From Actinophytocola sp963727495 (GTDB lineage: Bacteria > Actinomycetota > Actinomycetes > Mycobacteriales > Pseudonocardiaceae), in NCBI GenBank assembly GCA_963727495.1, contig CAVSGQ010000007.1:124001-188000 (forward strand): DNA of 64,000 nucleotides, read 5' to 3'. The translations under genes were made by a program, and so were the position numbers. The notes under the pieces are model-generated. The model was given only the letters and a program-made list of their open reading frames with translations, searched no databases and was not told where the DNA came from. Shown one piece after another: positions 24,721 through 33,485 of the stretch. Numbering within the stretch: position 1 is the stretch's first letter; each line of letters begins with the position of its first letter.

Positions 24721-25854
24721 TCACCCGGCGTGCCGCTGCTGGCGGGCGGGCGCCGAGCGCGACACCAGGCGCCAGGCCAGCCAGAACGAGGTGACCAGCG
24801 CACCCGCCGCCACCAGCGGCGCCTTCAGCTCGGCCGGCGCCGCGAGCGGGCGCAGTGCCAGGGCGAGCAGGATCAGGATCGGGCCCTGGATGACGAACGC
24901 CGGGAACGCCGCGCGCGAGCACGCCTCGGCGAAGCGCCCGCGCTGGTTCAGGTGCTGCTGGGCGAGGCCGAGCAGCCACACCGAGCCGGACACCACCAGG
25001 ATGCCCTCCACGACGGCCGTCGCCGCGGCCTGCCAGCGCCAGCCGCCGAGGAACGGGTCGATGTCGGCGGCGAGGTCGGTGATGCCCACGGCGATGCCGA
25101 GGATCGGCACCAGGCAGATGGTGGCGACCGCAACTGCCGCGCTGCGCCTGCGGATCCGCTCGGGGATCTCGCGCGCCCAGCCGTGCCGCGCGCAGGCGAC
25201 GCCGAGCGCGAACATGGCGGCGCACTGCGGCCACTGCCACAGGTGCAGGTCGAAGATCTGGCCGCTCTTGGCCGGGAACACGAGCCGGATGAGGAACGAG
25301 CTCACCGCGATGCCGGCCGCCAGCGCGACGAGCAGCCCGCCGCCCGGCGCCGGCGCGTCGGGGTCCGCGGGCGAGGCCGTGCGCCAGATCCCGTAGGCGA
25401 CCGAGAAGATCAGCAGGACGAAGGTGAACCACAGCGACCCGGAGTCCAGCAGCGGGTAGCGGTGCACCACGACCCAGACGACCGACTCGTGGTACCCGGC
25501 GGCCCGGTAGGCCAGCCACATGGTGAGCGGCCAGACCAGGAAGGCGGACACCGCCCACGGCAGCCCGAGCCGCACCATGCGGTCGCCGGTGAACCGGCGC
25601 AGCCCCTTCTTCTCCAGCGAGCGCGGGGTGAACAGCCCGGCCAGGAAGAAGAAGCCACCGATGATGAACAGCCCCGACGGGCCGATGAGCGCGGCGAGCA
25701 CGATCTCCACGCCGGGGGCGAACGTCGTCTCGTTGACCTCGTCGTAGGGCCAGCCGCCGACCGCGGAGTAGCCGAGCAGCGCGTGCGCCCCGATGACCCA
25801 CGCGACCAGCGCGGTCTTCACGTTGTCGACGTGCGGAAGGCGCTCGGTGGTCAC
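24721..25854 (-). CDS. acyltransferase 3 family membrane protein
   Basis: 377 residues with about ten membrane spans. The N-terminus has the family start HVDNVKTALVAWVIGAHALLGYS with a membrane-embedded His; FFFLAGLFTPRSLEKKGLRRFTGDR is the cytoplasmic loop of acyltransferase-3/MdoC-like enzymes. Start GTG 25854. These proteins transfer acyl groups to sugars or lipids; the acceptor is unknown. Convergent with the TauE gene. Confidence 0.8.
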   Translation of the reverse strand: MTTERLPHVDNVKTALVAWVIGAHALLGYSAVGGWPYDEVNETTFAPGVEIVLAALIGPSGLFIIGGFFFLAGLFTPRSLEKKGLRRFTGDRMVRLGLPWAVSAFLVWPLTMWLAYRAAGYHESVVWVVVHRYPLLDSGSLWFTFVLLIFSVAYGIWRTASPADPDAPAPGGGLLVALAAGIAVSSFLIRLVFPAKSGQIFDLHLWQWPQCAAMFALGVACARHGWAREIPERIRRRSAAVAVATICLVPILGIAVGITDLAADIDPFLGGWRWQAAATAVVEGILVVSGSVWLLGLAQQHLNQRGRFAEACSRAAFPAFVIQGPILILLALALRPLAAPAELKAPLVAAGALVTSFWLAWRLVSRSAPARQQRHAG

Positions 25855-25974
25855 GTTTGTGACTCTTACCGAACCGGCAATCCTTGTCCAGCGTGCCGAC
25901 GCGCGCCGCCTCCCGGGTGACTCCCCGTCGCGGGCTCGACCCGGTGGCGCGGCGGGTCCCTGTCCGGCGACGGC

Positions 25975-27276
25975 TCAGCGAACCGTGAGCGCCAGACCGA
26001 ACGCGGTGAACAGGTGCGGTTCGAAGGTGGTGATCTCGGTGATGAGGCCGTCCCGGATGCGCAGCACGTCCAGCGCCTGCGCCCGGTAGACGGCGGTGCC
26101 CGGCCTGCGCACGTACCCCGCCGCGGCGGGCATGCCGTTCGCCCTGGTGACGACGTGCTTCCAGGCCCCGAAGTACATCGGCGACGCCGGGTCGAGGCTG
26201 GTCCGGAGGAAGTTCAGCATGGCGTCACGGCCGACGAACCACAGCGGCGCGGGCGGCATCGTGAGCGTGACGTCCTCGTGCAGCAGGGTGGCCATCGCCT
26301 CGACGTCCATCCGCTGGGCGATGTCCAGGTAACGCCGCAGGACCTCCCGCTCGCCCTCGGTGGACTCGCCGCGGGTCCACTCCGCGCGGTCGGCCGGCAG
26401 GTGCTCACGCATGGCCGGCCGGGCCCGCAGCAGCGCGCTGTTGACACCGTCCACGCTCATGTCGAGCAGCTCCGCGGTCTGGGCGGCCGACCAGTCGAGC
26501 GCGTCGCGCAGGATGAGCACGGCCCGCTGCCGGGGCGGCAGGTGCTGGATGGCGGTGAGGAAGACCAGCTCGAGGGTCTCCCGCGAGACGACCTCCCCGC
26601 CCGGCTCCTCGCCGGCGGGTGCCTGCTCGACCAGCGCGTCGGGGTAGGGCTGCAGCCACGGCACCCGGGCGGGCGGGTCGCCCGTGCCGGAGTCCAGGCC
26701 GGGGATCGGCTCGTACACCGACGGGCGGCGGTCGTCGCGGCGCAGGAAGTCCAGGCAGGCGTTGGTGGCGATGCGGTAGAGCCAGGCGCGGAGGTTCGTG
26801 CCCGCCCGGTAGGTGTCGCGGTGGCGCCAGGCGCGCAGCAGGGTCTCCTGGACGAGGTCCTCCGCGTCGTCGTAGGAGCCCAGCATCCGGTAGCAGTGCA
26901 CCCGCAGCTCGCCGCGGTGCGGCTCGGTCTGCTCGGCGAAGCGCCACTCGTCGACGGGCTCGGCGGTGCCGGTGCCGGTGTCAGGGGTATCGATGTCGGC
27001 GGCCTCGGCGGCGAGCTTCGCGACCCGGCGCAGCCGCCCGACCGAGGAGGACAGCTCGCTGACCTCGGCGTAGAACGTGCCCGGCACCGCGGGTTCCAGC
27101 CGCCCGACCCGCCGGCCGATGTCGGCGATCAGCTCGCGCACCGTGCCGGCCGCACCCGGGTCCTGCCGGGTCCGGTACGCCTTCTGCCGGCAGGCCGGTG
27201 AGCAGTACAGGGAGGTCCGTCCGCGCCGGCCCGCGCGGTCCGGCAGCGGGCGGCCACACGTCCGGCACCCGTCCAC
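25975..27276 (-). CDS. sigma factor with N-terminal zinc ribbon and C-terminal SnoaL-like domain (SigG-like)
   Basis: 433 residues from GTG 27276. Residues 4-36 carry a C-x2-C ... C-x3-C ribbon (CRTCGRPLP, YCSPACRQKAYR). Sigma region 2 follows (YDDAEDLVQETLLRAWRH, LRAWLYRIATNACLDFLRR), then region 4 (LPPRQRAVLILRDALDWSAAQTAELL in pieces), and a SnoaL/NTF2-like domain from about 315 (YLDIAQRMDVEAMATLLHEDV) that in SigG/SigJ-like factors modulates activity in place of an anti-sigma. The zinc ribbon is an uncommon addition. Longer upstream frames are antisense to the next gene and were discarded. Confidence 0.82.
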   Translation of the reverse strand: MDGCRTCGRPLPDRAGRRGRTSLYCSPACRQKAYRTRQDPGAAGTVRELIADIGRRVGRLEPAVPGTFYAEVSELSSSVGRLRRVAKLAAEAADIDTPDTGTGTAEPVDEWRFAEQTEPHRGELRVHCYRMLGSYDDAEDLVQETLLRAWRHRDTYRAGTNLRAWLYRIATNACLDFLRRDDRRPSVYEPIPGLDSGTGDPPARVPWLQPYPDALVEQAPAGEEPGGEVVSRETLELVFLTAIQHLPPRQRAVLILRDALDWSAAQTAELLDMSVDGVNSALLRARPAMREHLPADRAEWTRGESTEGEREVLRRYLDIAQRMDVEAMATLLHEDVTLTMPPAPLWFVGRDAMLNFLRTSLDPASPMYFGAWKHVVTRANGMPAAAGYVRRPGTAVYRAQALDVLRIRDGLITEITTFEPHLFTAFGLALTVR

Positions 27277-27336
27277 GCGCAGATCGTAGGCGAACGGTGC
27301 CGGGCGGACCGGGGACCTCCTGGCTACCTGGCGCGG

Positions 27337-27495
27337 GTGACCAGCCGGGTGTTCTGCCTCGCCGTCGACTGCGTGGACACCGCTCCGCTGGTGTCGCTGG
27401 GCGCGACCGTCGTCAAGGACGAGCCCGACGTCCACTGGGTGGTCATGCGCGACCCGGGCGGCAACGAGTTCTGCGTGCTGCACCCGCGCCGCTGA
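27337..27495 (+). pseudogene. remnant of a VOC/glyoxalase-family gene
   Basis: A 52-codon frame from GTG 27337 joins an N-terminal RVFCLAVDCVD strand to a C-terminal half ending MRDPGGNEFCVLHP, the last strand of VOC proteins. A working VOC protein needs about 120 residues, so the central part is missing. Likely a deletion remnant. Confidence 0.55.
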
Positions 27496-27559
27496 CCCCG
27501 CCGGAGGTGTTTTCGCTCCTCGGAGCACGGGTAGCCCCCGCTGGAGGAGGGAGTTGCCC

Positions 27560-27979
27560 ATGAGTGCGACACGTGAGGCCGCCGCCGGCGGGCCGGCGGG
27601 TGAGAAGTCGACCGCCGAGCTGGTGCACGACCTGACCGAGCAGTTCAGCCACCTGGCCCGTACCGAGGTCCGGCTCGCCGTGCGCGAGGTGCGGGACAAG
27701 GCCAAGCATGCCGGCGTCGGCGTGGCGAGCATCGGGATCGCCGGCGTGCTCGCCGGCTACGGCACGGCGATCGTGCTGGCCGGCGTCGTGCTGCTGCTGG
27801 CGCTCGCGCTGCCCGCGTGGGTCGCCGCGATGATCGTCGGCGGTGCGGTGCTGCTGGTGGCTGGCGTGGCCGCGCTGGTCGCGCGGGGTCAGTTCGCCAA
27901 GAGCGCCCCGATGCCGTCTGGTGCCGTCGAGAGCGCCAAGGAGGACGTCGCGACGGTGAAGGAGGCGGCGAGGCGATGA
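27560..27979 (+). CDS. phage-holin-like superfamily (Phage_holin_3_6/DUF1469) membrane protein
   Basis: 139 residues. An amphipathic N-terminal helix (ELVHDLTEQFSHLARTEVRL) precedes two membrane helices at about 55-80 and 84-108. GGAGGAGGG precedes ATG 27560. Despite the name these are chromosomal actinobacterial membrane proteins, typically followed by a DUF3618 gene, as here (ATGA overlap). Confidence 0.82.
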   Translation: MSATREAAAGGPAGEKSTAELVHDLTEQFSHLARTEVRLAVREVRDKAKHAGVGVASIGIAGVLAGYGTAIVLAGVVLLLALALPAWVAAMIVGGAVLLVAGVAALVARGQFAKSAPMPSGAVESAKEDVATVKEAARR

Positions 27980-28323
27980 CCACGCACGAGGAGCGGTCGG
28001 AGCGGTTGCGGATGCCCGGTGAGGAGCCGACCGATGCCGACCTGCGCACCGACGTCGAGCTGACCCGCCGGGAACTGGCCGGGACGGTGGCCGCGCTGAG
28101 CGCGAAGGCGGACGTCAGGACCCGGATGCGGGAGGCCGCGAGGCAGCGGGCCGAGGCGGTCCGGGCCGGCGGTGCGGAGCTGGTGGACAGGCTCCCGGAC
28201 CCGGTGGCGCGGCGGGTGCGGCCGGTGTGGGCGGCCGCGGCGGACCACCCGGCCGTGCCGCTCGGCGGCCTGGCGGTGCTCGCCGCCGGGCTGACCGTCT
28301 GGCTGCGGGTTCGCGGGCGCTGA
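27976..28323 (+). CDS. DUF3618 protein
   Basis: 115 residues. The DUF3618 signature LRTDVELTRRELAGTVAALSAKADV lies at 24-48, followed by a helical arginine-rich linker and one C-terminal membrane helix (VPLGGLAVLAAGLTVWLRV). Coupled to the holin-like gene by ATGA; together they form a small membrane unit of unknown role, possibly envelope stress. Confidence 0.85.
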   Translation: MTTHEERSERLRMPGEEPTDADLRTDVELTRRELAGTVAALSAKADVRTRMREAARQRAEAVRAGGAELVDRLPDPVARRVRPVWAAAADHPAVPLGGLAVLAAGLTVWLRVRGR

Positions 28324-28329
28324 GCCGTC

Positions 28330-29028
28330 CTACGGCTCGGGCAGCTCGCCGGTCTCGGTGAGTGACCTGGCCAGCTCGCGCAGCTTGACGTTGCGCTGCT
28401 GGGACTGGCGTCGGAGCAGGTCGAACGCCTCCTGCTCGGTGATCTTGAGCCGCTCCATCACGATGCCCAGCGCCTCGCCGATCTCCTGGCGGCTCGCGAT
28501 CGCCTGCTGCAGCTGCGCGTCGGACCGCGCGCTGGCGAAGGCCACCGCCGCGTGCGAGGCCAGCAGCCAGCCGACGTGCTCGCAGCGTTCACCGAACGCG
28601 TGCGGCCGGCCGCCGTAGAGGTTCAGCGCGCCCAGGTTGTGGTCCCGGGTGTAGAGCAGGAACCCCATCGCGCTGCCGATGCCCAGCTCGCCGGCCTTGG
28701 GCCCGTAGCGCGGCCAGCGCTCGTCGGTGGCGAGGTCGTCGATGCGGTAGACGCGCTCGGTCCGCAGCGCGCTGTCCAGGCACGGCCCCTCGCCGAGCTC
28801 GACCTGGATCCGGTCGGACTCCTCGGCGATCGTGTGCGTCGCGGCGACGGTGCGCAGCCGGCCGTTCTCGACGGCCAGGATCCCGGCGAACTCGCAGCCG
28901 TCCACCAGCTCCACCGCGTGCGCCGCGATGCTGTCGAGTGTCTGCCCCACCGTCTCCTGGGTGAGCAGCTCGCGGGCCATCCGTGCCAGTGCGGTGGCCA
29001 GGTCGTCGGGCTGGCTGTGCGGAGCCAT
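28330..29028 (-). CDS. GAF-ANTAR domain RNA-binding antiterminator
   Basis: 232 residues from ATG 29028 (GGAAGG upstream). Residues about 12-155 form a GAF sensor (VGQTLDSIAAHAVELV, GEGPCLDSALRTERVYRIDDL). The C-terminus is an ANTAR helix bundle with ALGIVMERLKITEQEAFDLL, which binds paired hexaloop stem-loops in nascent RNA and prevents termination. Such proteins are abundant in actinobacteria. It follows hypB on the same strand with a 215-bp gap in which no supported gene was seen. Confidence 0.88.
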   Translation of the reverse strand: MAPHSQPDDLATALARMARELLTQETVGQTLDSIAAHAVELVDGCEFAGILAVENGRLRTVAATHTIAEESDRIQVELGEGPCLDSALRTERVYRIDDLATDERWPRYGPKAGELGIGSAMGFLLYTRDHNLGALNLYGGRPHAFGERCEHVGWLLASHAAVAFASARSDAQLQQAIASRQEIGEALGIVMERLKITEQEAFDLLRRQSQQRNVKLRELARSLTETGELPEP

Positions 29029-29243
29029 TGTCCGGTCCTTCCGGTGCGATCTCCGCACAACTCTAATCGATGCACAACCGATGCAGCGAGGGTCCGGCCC
29101 GGTCAGCGGACCGCGGTCCGGCCGGTGTGGCGGCCCGGGCTACCGCGTGCCTCGTCGCCGGGCAGGCCGGCCGGCAGGGCGCTCGTCGTCGGGAACGAGC
29201 GCTGTGGCGCGCGCGCGGTCGGCGCCGGTCGGCTTGGGCATCG

Positions 29244-30035
29244 TCACGGCCGGGCCCCGTCCGGGACGGGCCGGGCGCCCACCCGCGCGCGCAGCCAGCC
29301 GTACCAGCCGGGCATGCCGTCGCCGCGGGTGGCGGAGACCTCGACGACCCGGGCACCGGCGTTCACCCGGCGCAGCGACTCGCCGAAGCGGGCGAGATCG
29401 AAGTCGACGTAGGGCAGCAGGTCCACCTTGTTGAGCAGCACCACGTCCGCGGTGCGGAACATGTGCGGGTACTTCTGCGGCTTGTCCGCCCCCTCGGTCA
29501 CCGACATCACCACGACCCGGCCGTGCTCGCCGAGGTCGAACAGCGCCGGGCACACCAGGTTGCCGACGTTCTCCACCAGGACCACCGAATGCGGTGGCGG
29601 GTCCAGGTCGCGCAGGGCGGCGGCGAGCATGTCCGCGTCGAGGTGGCAGCCGGCACCGGTGTTCACCTGCACCACCCGGCATCCGGTCGCCCGGATCCGC
29701 TCGGCGTCGAACAGCGTCTCCTGGTCGCCCTCGACCACAGACAGCGGCACCTCGGCGCCGAGGTCGCGGATCGTGCGCTCCAGCAGCGTGGTCTTGCCCG
29801 AGCCGGGCGAGCTCATCAGGTTCACCGCCAGGATGTCCCGCCCGGCGAGCCAGCCGCGGTTGCGCTCGGCCAGCTCGTCGTTGCGGGCCAGCACCTTCTG
29901 CTCGAGCAGCACGGTCCGCTCCCGCGCGTGGTCGTGCGGATGATCGTGGGAGTGCTCGTGCGGGTGGCCGTGGGCCGCGCCCGGGTCGGTCACCCGGACG
30001 CCGTCGCCGTCGGAGCAGCCGCAGGTGGCGCACAT
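29244..30035 (-). CDS. hypB: hydrogenase nickel incorporation GTPase HypB
   Basis: 263 residues. N-terminus MCATCGCSDGD has the CxxCGC high-affinity nickel motif, followed by a His-rich stretch (HGHPHEHSHDHPHDH) for nickel storage. The GTPase core shows the P-loop MSSPGSGKTTLLE, the metal site with VNTGAGCHLDADM, and LLNKVDLLPY. HypB with HypA delivers Ni to the hydrogenase large subunit. ATG 30035 has GGAGGTGAGG upstream and overlaps hypA by 46 bp. Last gene of the maturation operon. Confidence 0.96.
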   Translation of the reverse strand: MCATCGCSDGDGVRVTDPGAAHGHPHEHSHDHPHDHARERTVLLEQKVLARNDELAERNRGWLAGRDILAVNLMSSPGSGKTTLLERTIRDLGAEVPLSVVEGDQETLFDAERIRATGCRVVQVNTGAGCHLDADMLAAALRDLDPPPHSVVLVENVGNLVCPALFDLGEHGRVVVMSVTEGADKPQKYPHMFRTADVVLLNKVDLLPYVDFDLARFGESLRRVNAGARVVEVSATRGDGMPGWYGWLRARVGARPVPDGARP

Positions 30036-30370
30036 TCGGTCCTCACCTCCACGGAGACGATCCGCAGCTCGCGACCGGCCCGGACGTCCACGTCGAACGA
30101 GTCGCACCGGGGGCACAGCACGATGGGGTCGGCGACGTCGAACTCCGCCGCGCAGTCGCGGCACCGCGCACGTCCGGGCGGCTCGTCGACCTCCAGCCGG
30201 GCGCCCGCGAGCGTGGTGCCGTCGGTGACCAGGTCGAAGCAGAACCGGACCGAGTCGACCACCACCCCGGACAGCTTGCCGATCTCCAGCCGCACCGCGG
30301 TGACCTCGGCGTCGCCGAGCTTCTCGGTCACCGCCTCGACGATCGACTGGGTGATGGACATCTCGTGCAT
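29990..30370 (-). CDS. hypA: hydrogenase nickel metallochaperone HypA
   Basis: 126 residues beginning MHEMSIT, where His2 and Glu3 form the nickel site. The structural zinc site is a CRDC ... CPRC pair at about 75-95. The tail beyond residue 112 is an alanine/threonine-rich extension encoded in the overlap with hypB. Sits 10 bp after hypE. Confidence 0.95.
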   Translation of the reverse strand: MHEMSITQSIVEAVTEKLGDAEVTAVRLEIGKLSGVVVDSVRFCFDLVTDGTTLAGARLEVDEPPGRARCRDCAAEFDVADPIVLCPRCDSFDVDVRAGRELRIVSVEVRTECAPPAAAPTATASG

Positions 30371-30379
30371 GCGTGGCCC

Positions 30380-31507
30380 TCAGCAGATCCGGGGCAGCGG
30401 GTCGCCGACGAGCATGTCGCAGATCCGGGTGCCGCCGAACGTCGTGTTCAGCAGCACCAGGCCGGGCGGGTCGTCGGCGATCCGGCCGATGATCGCGGCG
30501 CCGGCGCCGAGCGGGTGCGCCCGCATCGCCGCGAGCGCCGCGTCGGCCTCGGCACCGTCCACCACGACCACGATGCGCCCCTCGCACGCGACGTAGAGCG
30601 GGTCGATGCCGAGCAGTTCGGAGGCGCCGCGCACCTCGGTGCAGACCGGCACGGCGTCCTCGTCGACCACGACCGCCACGTCCGCCGCCCGGGCCACCTC
30701 GTTGAGGATGGTCGCGACCCCGCCGCGGGTGGCGTCGCGCATCGCCCGCACCCCGGGGGCCGCGGCGAGCAGGTCGGCGACCAGCCCGTGCACCGGCGCG
30801 GTGTCGGAGACCAGGTCCGCCTCGATGTCCAGTTCGCCCCGGGCGAGCATCACGGTGATCCCGTGCTCGCCGATCGGGCCGGACACCAGCACCGCGTCGC
30901 CGGGCCGGACCGTGGCCACACCGAGCCGGCCCGGGTGCTCCAGCACGCCGATGCCGGCGGTGTTGATGTAGCAGCCGTCGGCCTTGCCGCGCTGCACGAC
31001 CTTGGTGTCCCCGGTCACCACCGCCACCCCGGCGGCCTCGGCGGCGGCCCTCATCGACTCCACGACGCGGATCAGGTCGGCGACCGGGAAGCCCTCCTCC
31101 AGGATGAAGCCCGCGGTCAGGTACAGCGGGCGGGCGCCGGACACCGCGAGGTCGTTGACCGTCCCGTTGACCGCCAGGTCGCCGATGTTCCCGCCGGGGA
31201 AGAACAGCGGCGACACCACGAACGAGTCGGTGGTCAGCGCGAGCCGCGATCCGGGCACGGTCAGCTCGGCCGCGTCCTCCAGCGGCTCCAGGTACGGGTT
31301 GCGGAACGCGTCGAGGAACACCGCCTCGACCAGCGTCTGCGTCGCCTTGCCGCCGGACCCGTGGGAGAGCGTGATCCGCTCCTCCTTGACCTTCGCCCGG
31401 CGCTTGCGCGCCCGCTCGATCCGGTCGAGGACCTGCTGCTCACGCTCCGAGGGCGGCGCGTCGCGGGAGGGTGTCGCCCGGCGGGCGACCTCGTGGTCGG
31501 TGCTCAT
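30380..31507 (-). CDS. hypE: hydrogenase maturation protein HypE
   Basis: 375 residues. After a 40-residue charged N-terminal extension the canonical ITLSHGSGGKATQTLVE start appears, with the ATP site GDTKVVQRGKADGCYINTAG and the C-terminal PRIC whose cysteine is carbamoylated by HypF and dehydrated to the cyanide ligand. Overlaps hypD by four bases (ATGA). The N-terminal extension (Arg/Lys/Glu-rich) is longer than in most HypE. Confidence 0.96.
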   Translation of the reverse strand: MSTDHEVARRATPSRDAPPSEREQQVLDRIERARKRRAKVKEERITLSHGSGGKATQTLVEAVFLDAFRNPYLEPLEDAAELTVPGSRLALTTDSFVVSPLFFPGGNIGDLAVNGTVNDLAVSGARPLYLTAGFILEEGFPVADLIRVVESMRAAAEAAGVAVVTGDTKVVQRGKADGCYINTAGIGVLEHPGRLGVATVRPGDAVLVSGPIGEHGITVMLARGELDIEADLVSDTAPVHGLVADLLAAAPGVRAMRDATRGGVATILNEVARAADVAVVVDEDAVPVCTEVRGASELLGIDPLYVACEGRIVVVVDGAEADAALAAMRAHPLGAGAAIIGRIADDPPGLVLLNTTFGGTRICDMLVGDPLPRIC

Positions 31508-32694
31508 CGGGCCGCGCCCTCGGTCCGGGCGGGCGTGCGGCGCGCGGACTCGGCCAGCGCCTCGGCGGTGGCCAGGCCGGCCTCCCGGACCCGGGTCCGG
31601 GTGAACCGGCCGAAGTTGTAGTACGCCGCGCACGCGCCCTCCGGCGACACCATGCACGTGCCGATCGGCGTCTCCGGCGTGCACGCGGTGCCGAAAACCT
31701 TGCACTCCCACGGTTTCAGCACGCCCTTGAGCACCTCACCGCACTGGCAGGCCTTGGGGTCGGCCACCCGCACGCCGGGCACGTCGAACATGAGCTCGGC
31801 GTCGAACCGGGCGTACTCGTCGCGCACCCGCAGCGCCGAGTGCGAGATGAAGCCCAGCCCGCGCCACTCGAAGTACGGCCGCAGCTCCATCACCTGGGCG
31901 ATCACCCGCAGCGCGGTGGGGTTGCCGTTCCACGGGACCACCCGGGAGTACTGGTTCTCGACCTCCGAGCGGCCCTCCTTGAGCTGGAGCATGAGCATGT
32001 AGATCGACTGCAGGATGTCCAACGGCTCGAAGCCGGAGACCACGATCGGCTTGCCGTACTCCCCCGCGATGAACTCGTAGGGCCGGCAACCGATCACCGT
32101 CGACACGTGGCCGGGGCCGATGAAGCCGTCCAGCCGCAGGTCCGGCGAGTCCAGGATCGCCTTGATGGCCGGGATGATCGTGATGTGGTTGCAGAAGATC
32201 GAGAAGTTCTCGATGCCCTCCTTGGCGGCGCGCAGCACGGTCATGGCGGTGGACGGCGCGGTGGTCTCGAACCCGATGGCCATGAACACCACGTGCTGGT
32301 CGGGGTTCTGCCGGGCGACCTTCAGCGAGTCCAGCGGCGAGTACACCATGCGGATGTTGGTGCCCTCGGCGTTGGAGTCGAAGAAGTTCCCGCCACTGCC
32401 GGGCACCCGCATCATGTCGCCGAACGAGGTCATCAGCACGCCGGGCCGGCGGGCGATGTGGATCGAGTCGTCGATGCGCCCCATCGGGATCACGCACACC
32501 GGGCAGCCGGGCCCGTGCACCAGCGTGATGTTCTCCGGCAGGTAGTCCTCCAGGCCGTGCTTGTAGATGGTGTGCGTGTGGCCGCCGCAGACCTCCATGA
32601 ACTTGTACTCGCGGCCGGGCTCGCACAGGCTGGTGATCTTCGCGGACAGGGCCCGCGCCTTGTCGGCGTCACGGAACTCGTCGACGAAACGCAT
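31504..32694 (-). CDS. hypD: hydrogenase maturation protein HypD
   Basis: 396 residues starting MRFVDEFRD, the family's usual start. FMEVCGGHTHTIYKHG, GPGCPVCV and GFETTAPS are the motifs for assembling Fe(CN)2CO, and a C-terminal cysteine cluster (CQCGEVLKG ... CKVFGTACTPETPIGTCMVSPEGACAAYY in pieces) binds the 4Fe-4S cluster. An in-frame ATG at 32706 abuts the AGGAG and is less likely. Follows hypC by 15 bp. Confidence 0.96.
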   Translation of the reverse strand: MRFVDEFRDADKARALSAKITSLCEPGREYKFMEVCGGHTHTIYKHGLEDYLPENITLVHGPGCPVCVIPMGRIDDSIHIARRPGVLMTSFGDMMRVPGSGGNFFDSNAEGTNIRMVYSPLDSLKVARQNPDQHVVFMAIGFETTAPSTAMTVLRAAKEGIENFSIFCNHITIIPAIKAILDSPDLRLDGFIGPGHVSTVIGCRPYEFIAGEYGKPIVVSGFEPLDILQSIYMLMLQLKEGRSEVENQYSRVVPWNGNPTALRVIAQVMELRPYFEWRGLGFISHSALRVRDEYARFDAELMFDVPGVRVADPKACQCGEVLKGVLKPWECKVFGTACTPETPIGTCMVSPEGACAAYYNFGRFTRTRVREAGLATAEALAESARRTPARTEGAAR

Positions 32695-32709
32695 GGATGT
32701 ACTCATCTC

Positions 32710-32982
32710 CTAGAGGATCTGTGACTCCCGCAGCGCGGCGATCTCGTCGTCGTAGGCCTTGCCGATGCTCTCGAGGAACTCCATGGCCGCCCTGGCCTCG
32801 TCCTCGTCGATCTTCGACAGCGCGAAACCGACGTGGATGAGCACCCAGTCACCCGGTTCGACGGTCTCGTCCGCGAGCAGGCCGATGTTGATGGCGCGCT
32901 TGACCCCGCTCACGTCGACCCGGGCCAGGTCGGGCCGGTCGGCCAGGATCTCGATCACTTCGCCAGGGATGCCAAGGCACAT
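32710..32982 (-). CDS. hypC: hydrogenase assembly chaperone HypC
   Basis: 90 residues with the invariant N-terminal MCLGIPGEV, whose Cys2 carries the iron ligand to HypD and then to the large subunit, and GDWVLIHVGFALSKIDEDEA. Start overlaps the protease gene end by 28 bp. A second, atypical HypC-like protein is encoded at 36732-36962. Confidence 0.95.
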   Translation of the reverse strand: MCLGIPGEVIEILADRPDLARVDVSGVKRAINIGLLADETVEPGDWVLIHVGFALSKIDEDEARAAMEFLESIGKAYDDEIAALRESQIL

Positions 32983-33485
32983 GCCAGCTCCTCATCCGTA
33001 CCGAACGGGTACCAGCCGACCAGGTCGACCACGACCCGCACCGCGGTGTCGACCGCCGACTCGACGACCGGGCTCAGGCCCATCCGGTGGTCGAGCACCT
33101 CGGGCTCGCACCCGACGAGCAGCACCCGGCCCGGATCGCCGCCGAGCACGCCGACCAGCCGCATCACCACGTCCGGTTGCATGCCGTGCGCGTCGAGCAG
33201 TGGCGGGGACCCCGCGGCCTCCTCCGGGTCCGGCCGGTCGAGCTCGACCACGTAGACCGTACCCGGCAGATCGCCCCGCGCGGTCGCGTCGACCATGATC
33301 GTCAGGTCGTGGTCGGCGCCGGCCAGGTCGTAGGCCAGGTGCATGCCGCGGACGCCGTAGTCGACGACCTTCGCCCAGTCCGGCAGCCGCACGCCGGCCA
33401 GCCTGGCGACCACCTCGACGCCGAAGCCGTCGTCGCCGAGGAAGACGTTGCCGATGCCCGCGACGAGCACCCGGGTGCCGGTCAC
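32955..33485 (-). CDS. hydrogenase maturation protease (HyaD/HupD-type)
   Basis: 176 residues. N-terminal GIGNVFLGDDGFGVEVV has the nickel-sensing Glu/Asp, VDYGVRGMHLAYDL and VDATARGDLPGTVYVVEL follow, and a His in LDAHGMQPDVVMRLV completes the metal site. It should remove the C-terminal peptide after DPCLPCGVH of the large subunit encoded on the other strand. GTG 33485 overlaps the preceding stop (GTGA). Confidence 0.92.
   Translation of the reverse strand: MTGTRVLVAGIGNVFLGDDGFGVEVVARLAGVRLPDWAKVVDYGVRGMHLAYDLAGADHDLTIMVDATARGDLPGTVYVVELDRPDPEEAAGSPPLLDAHGMQPDVVMRLVGVLGGDPGRVLLVGCEPEVLDHRMGLSPVVESAVDTAVRVVVDLVGWYPFGTDEELACALASLAK

Noticed and set aside
27554..28323. Holin-like gene as evidence of a prophage
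   Set aside because: Phage_holin_3_6 with DUF3618 is a common chromosomal actinobacterial pair and no other phage genes are nearby.
29140..29247. 33-35 codon minus-strand ORF beginning at the hypB stop (MPKPTGADRARAT...)
   Set aside because: The position allows coupling, but it lacks a recognisable family and its composition is that of random GC-rich sequence; cannot be supported.
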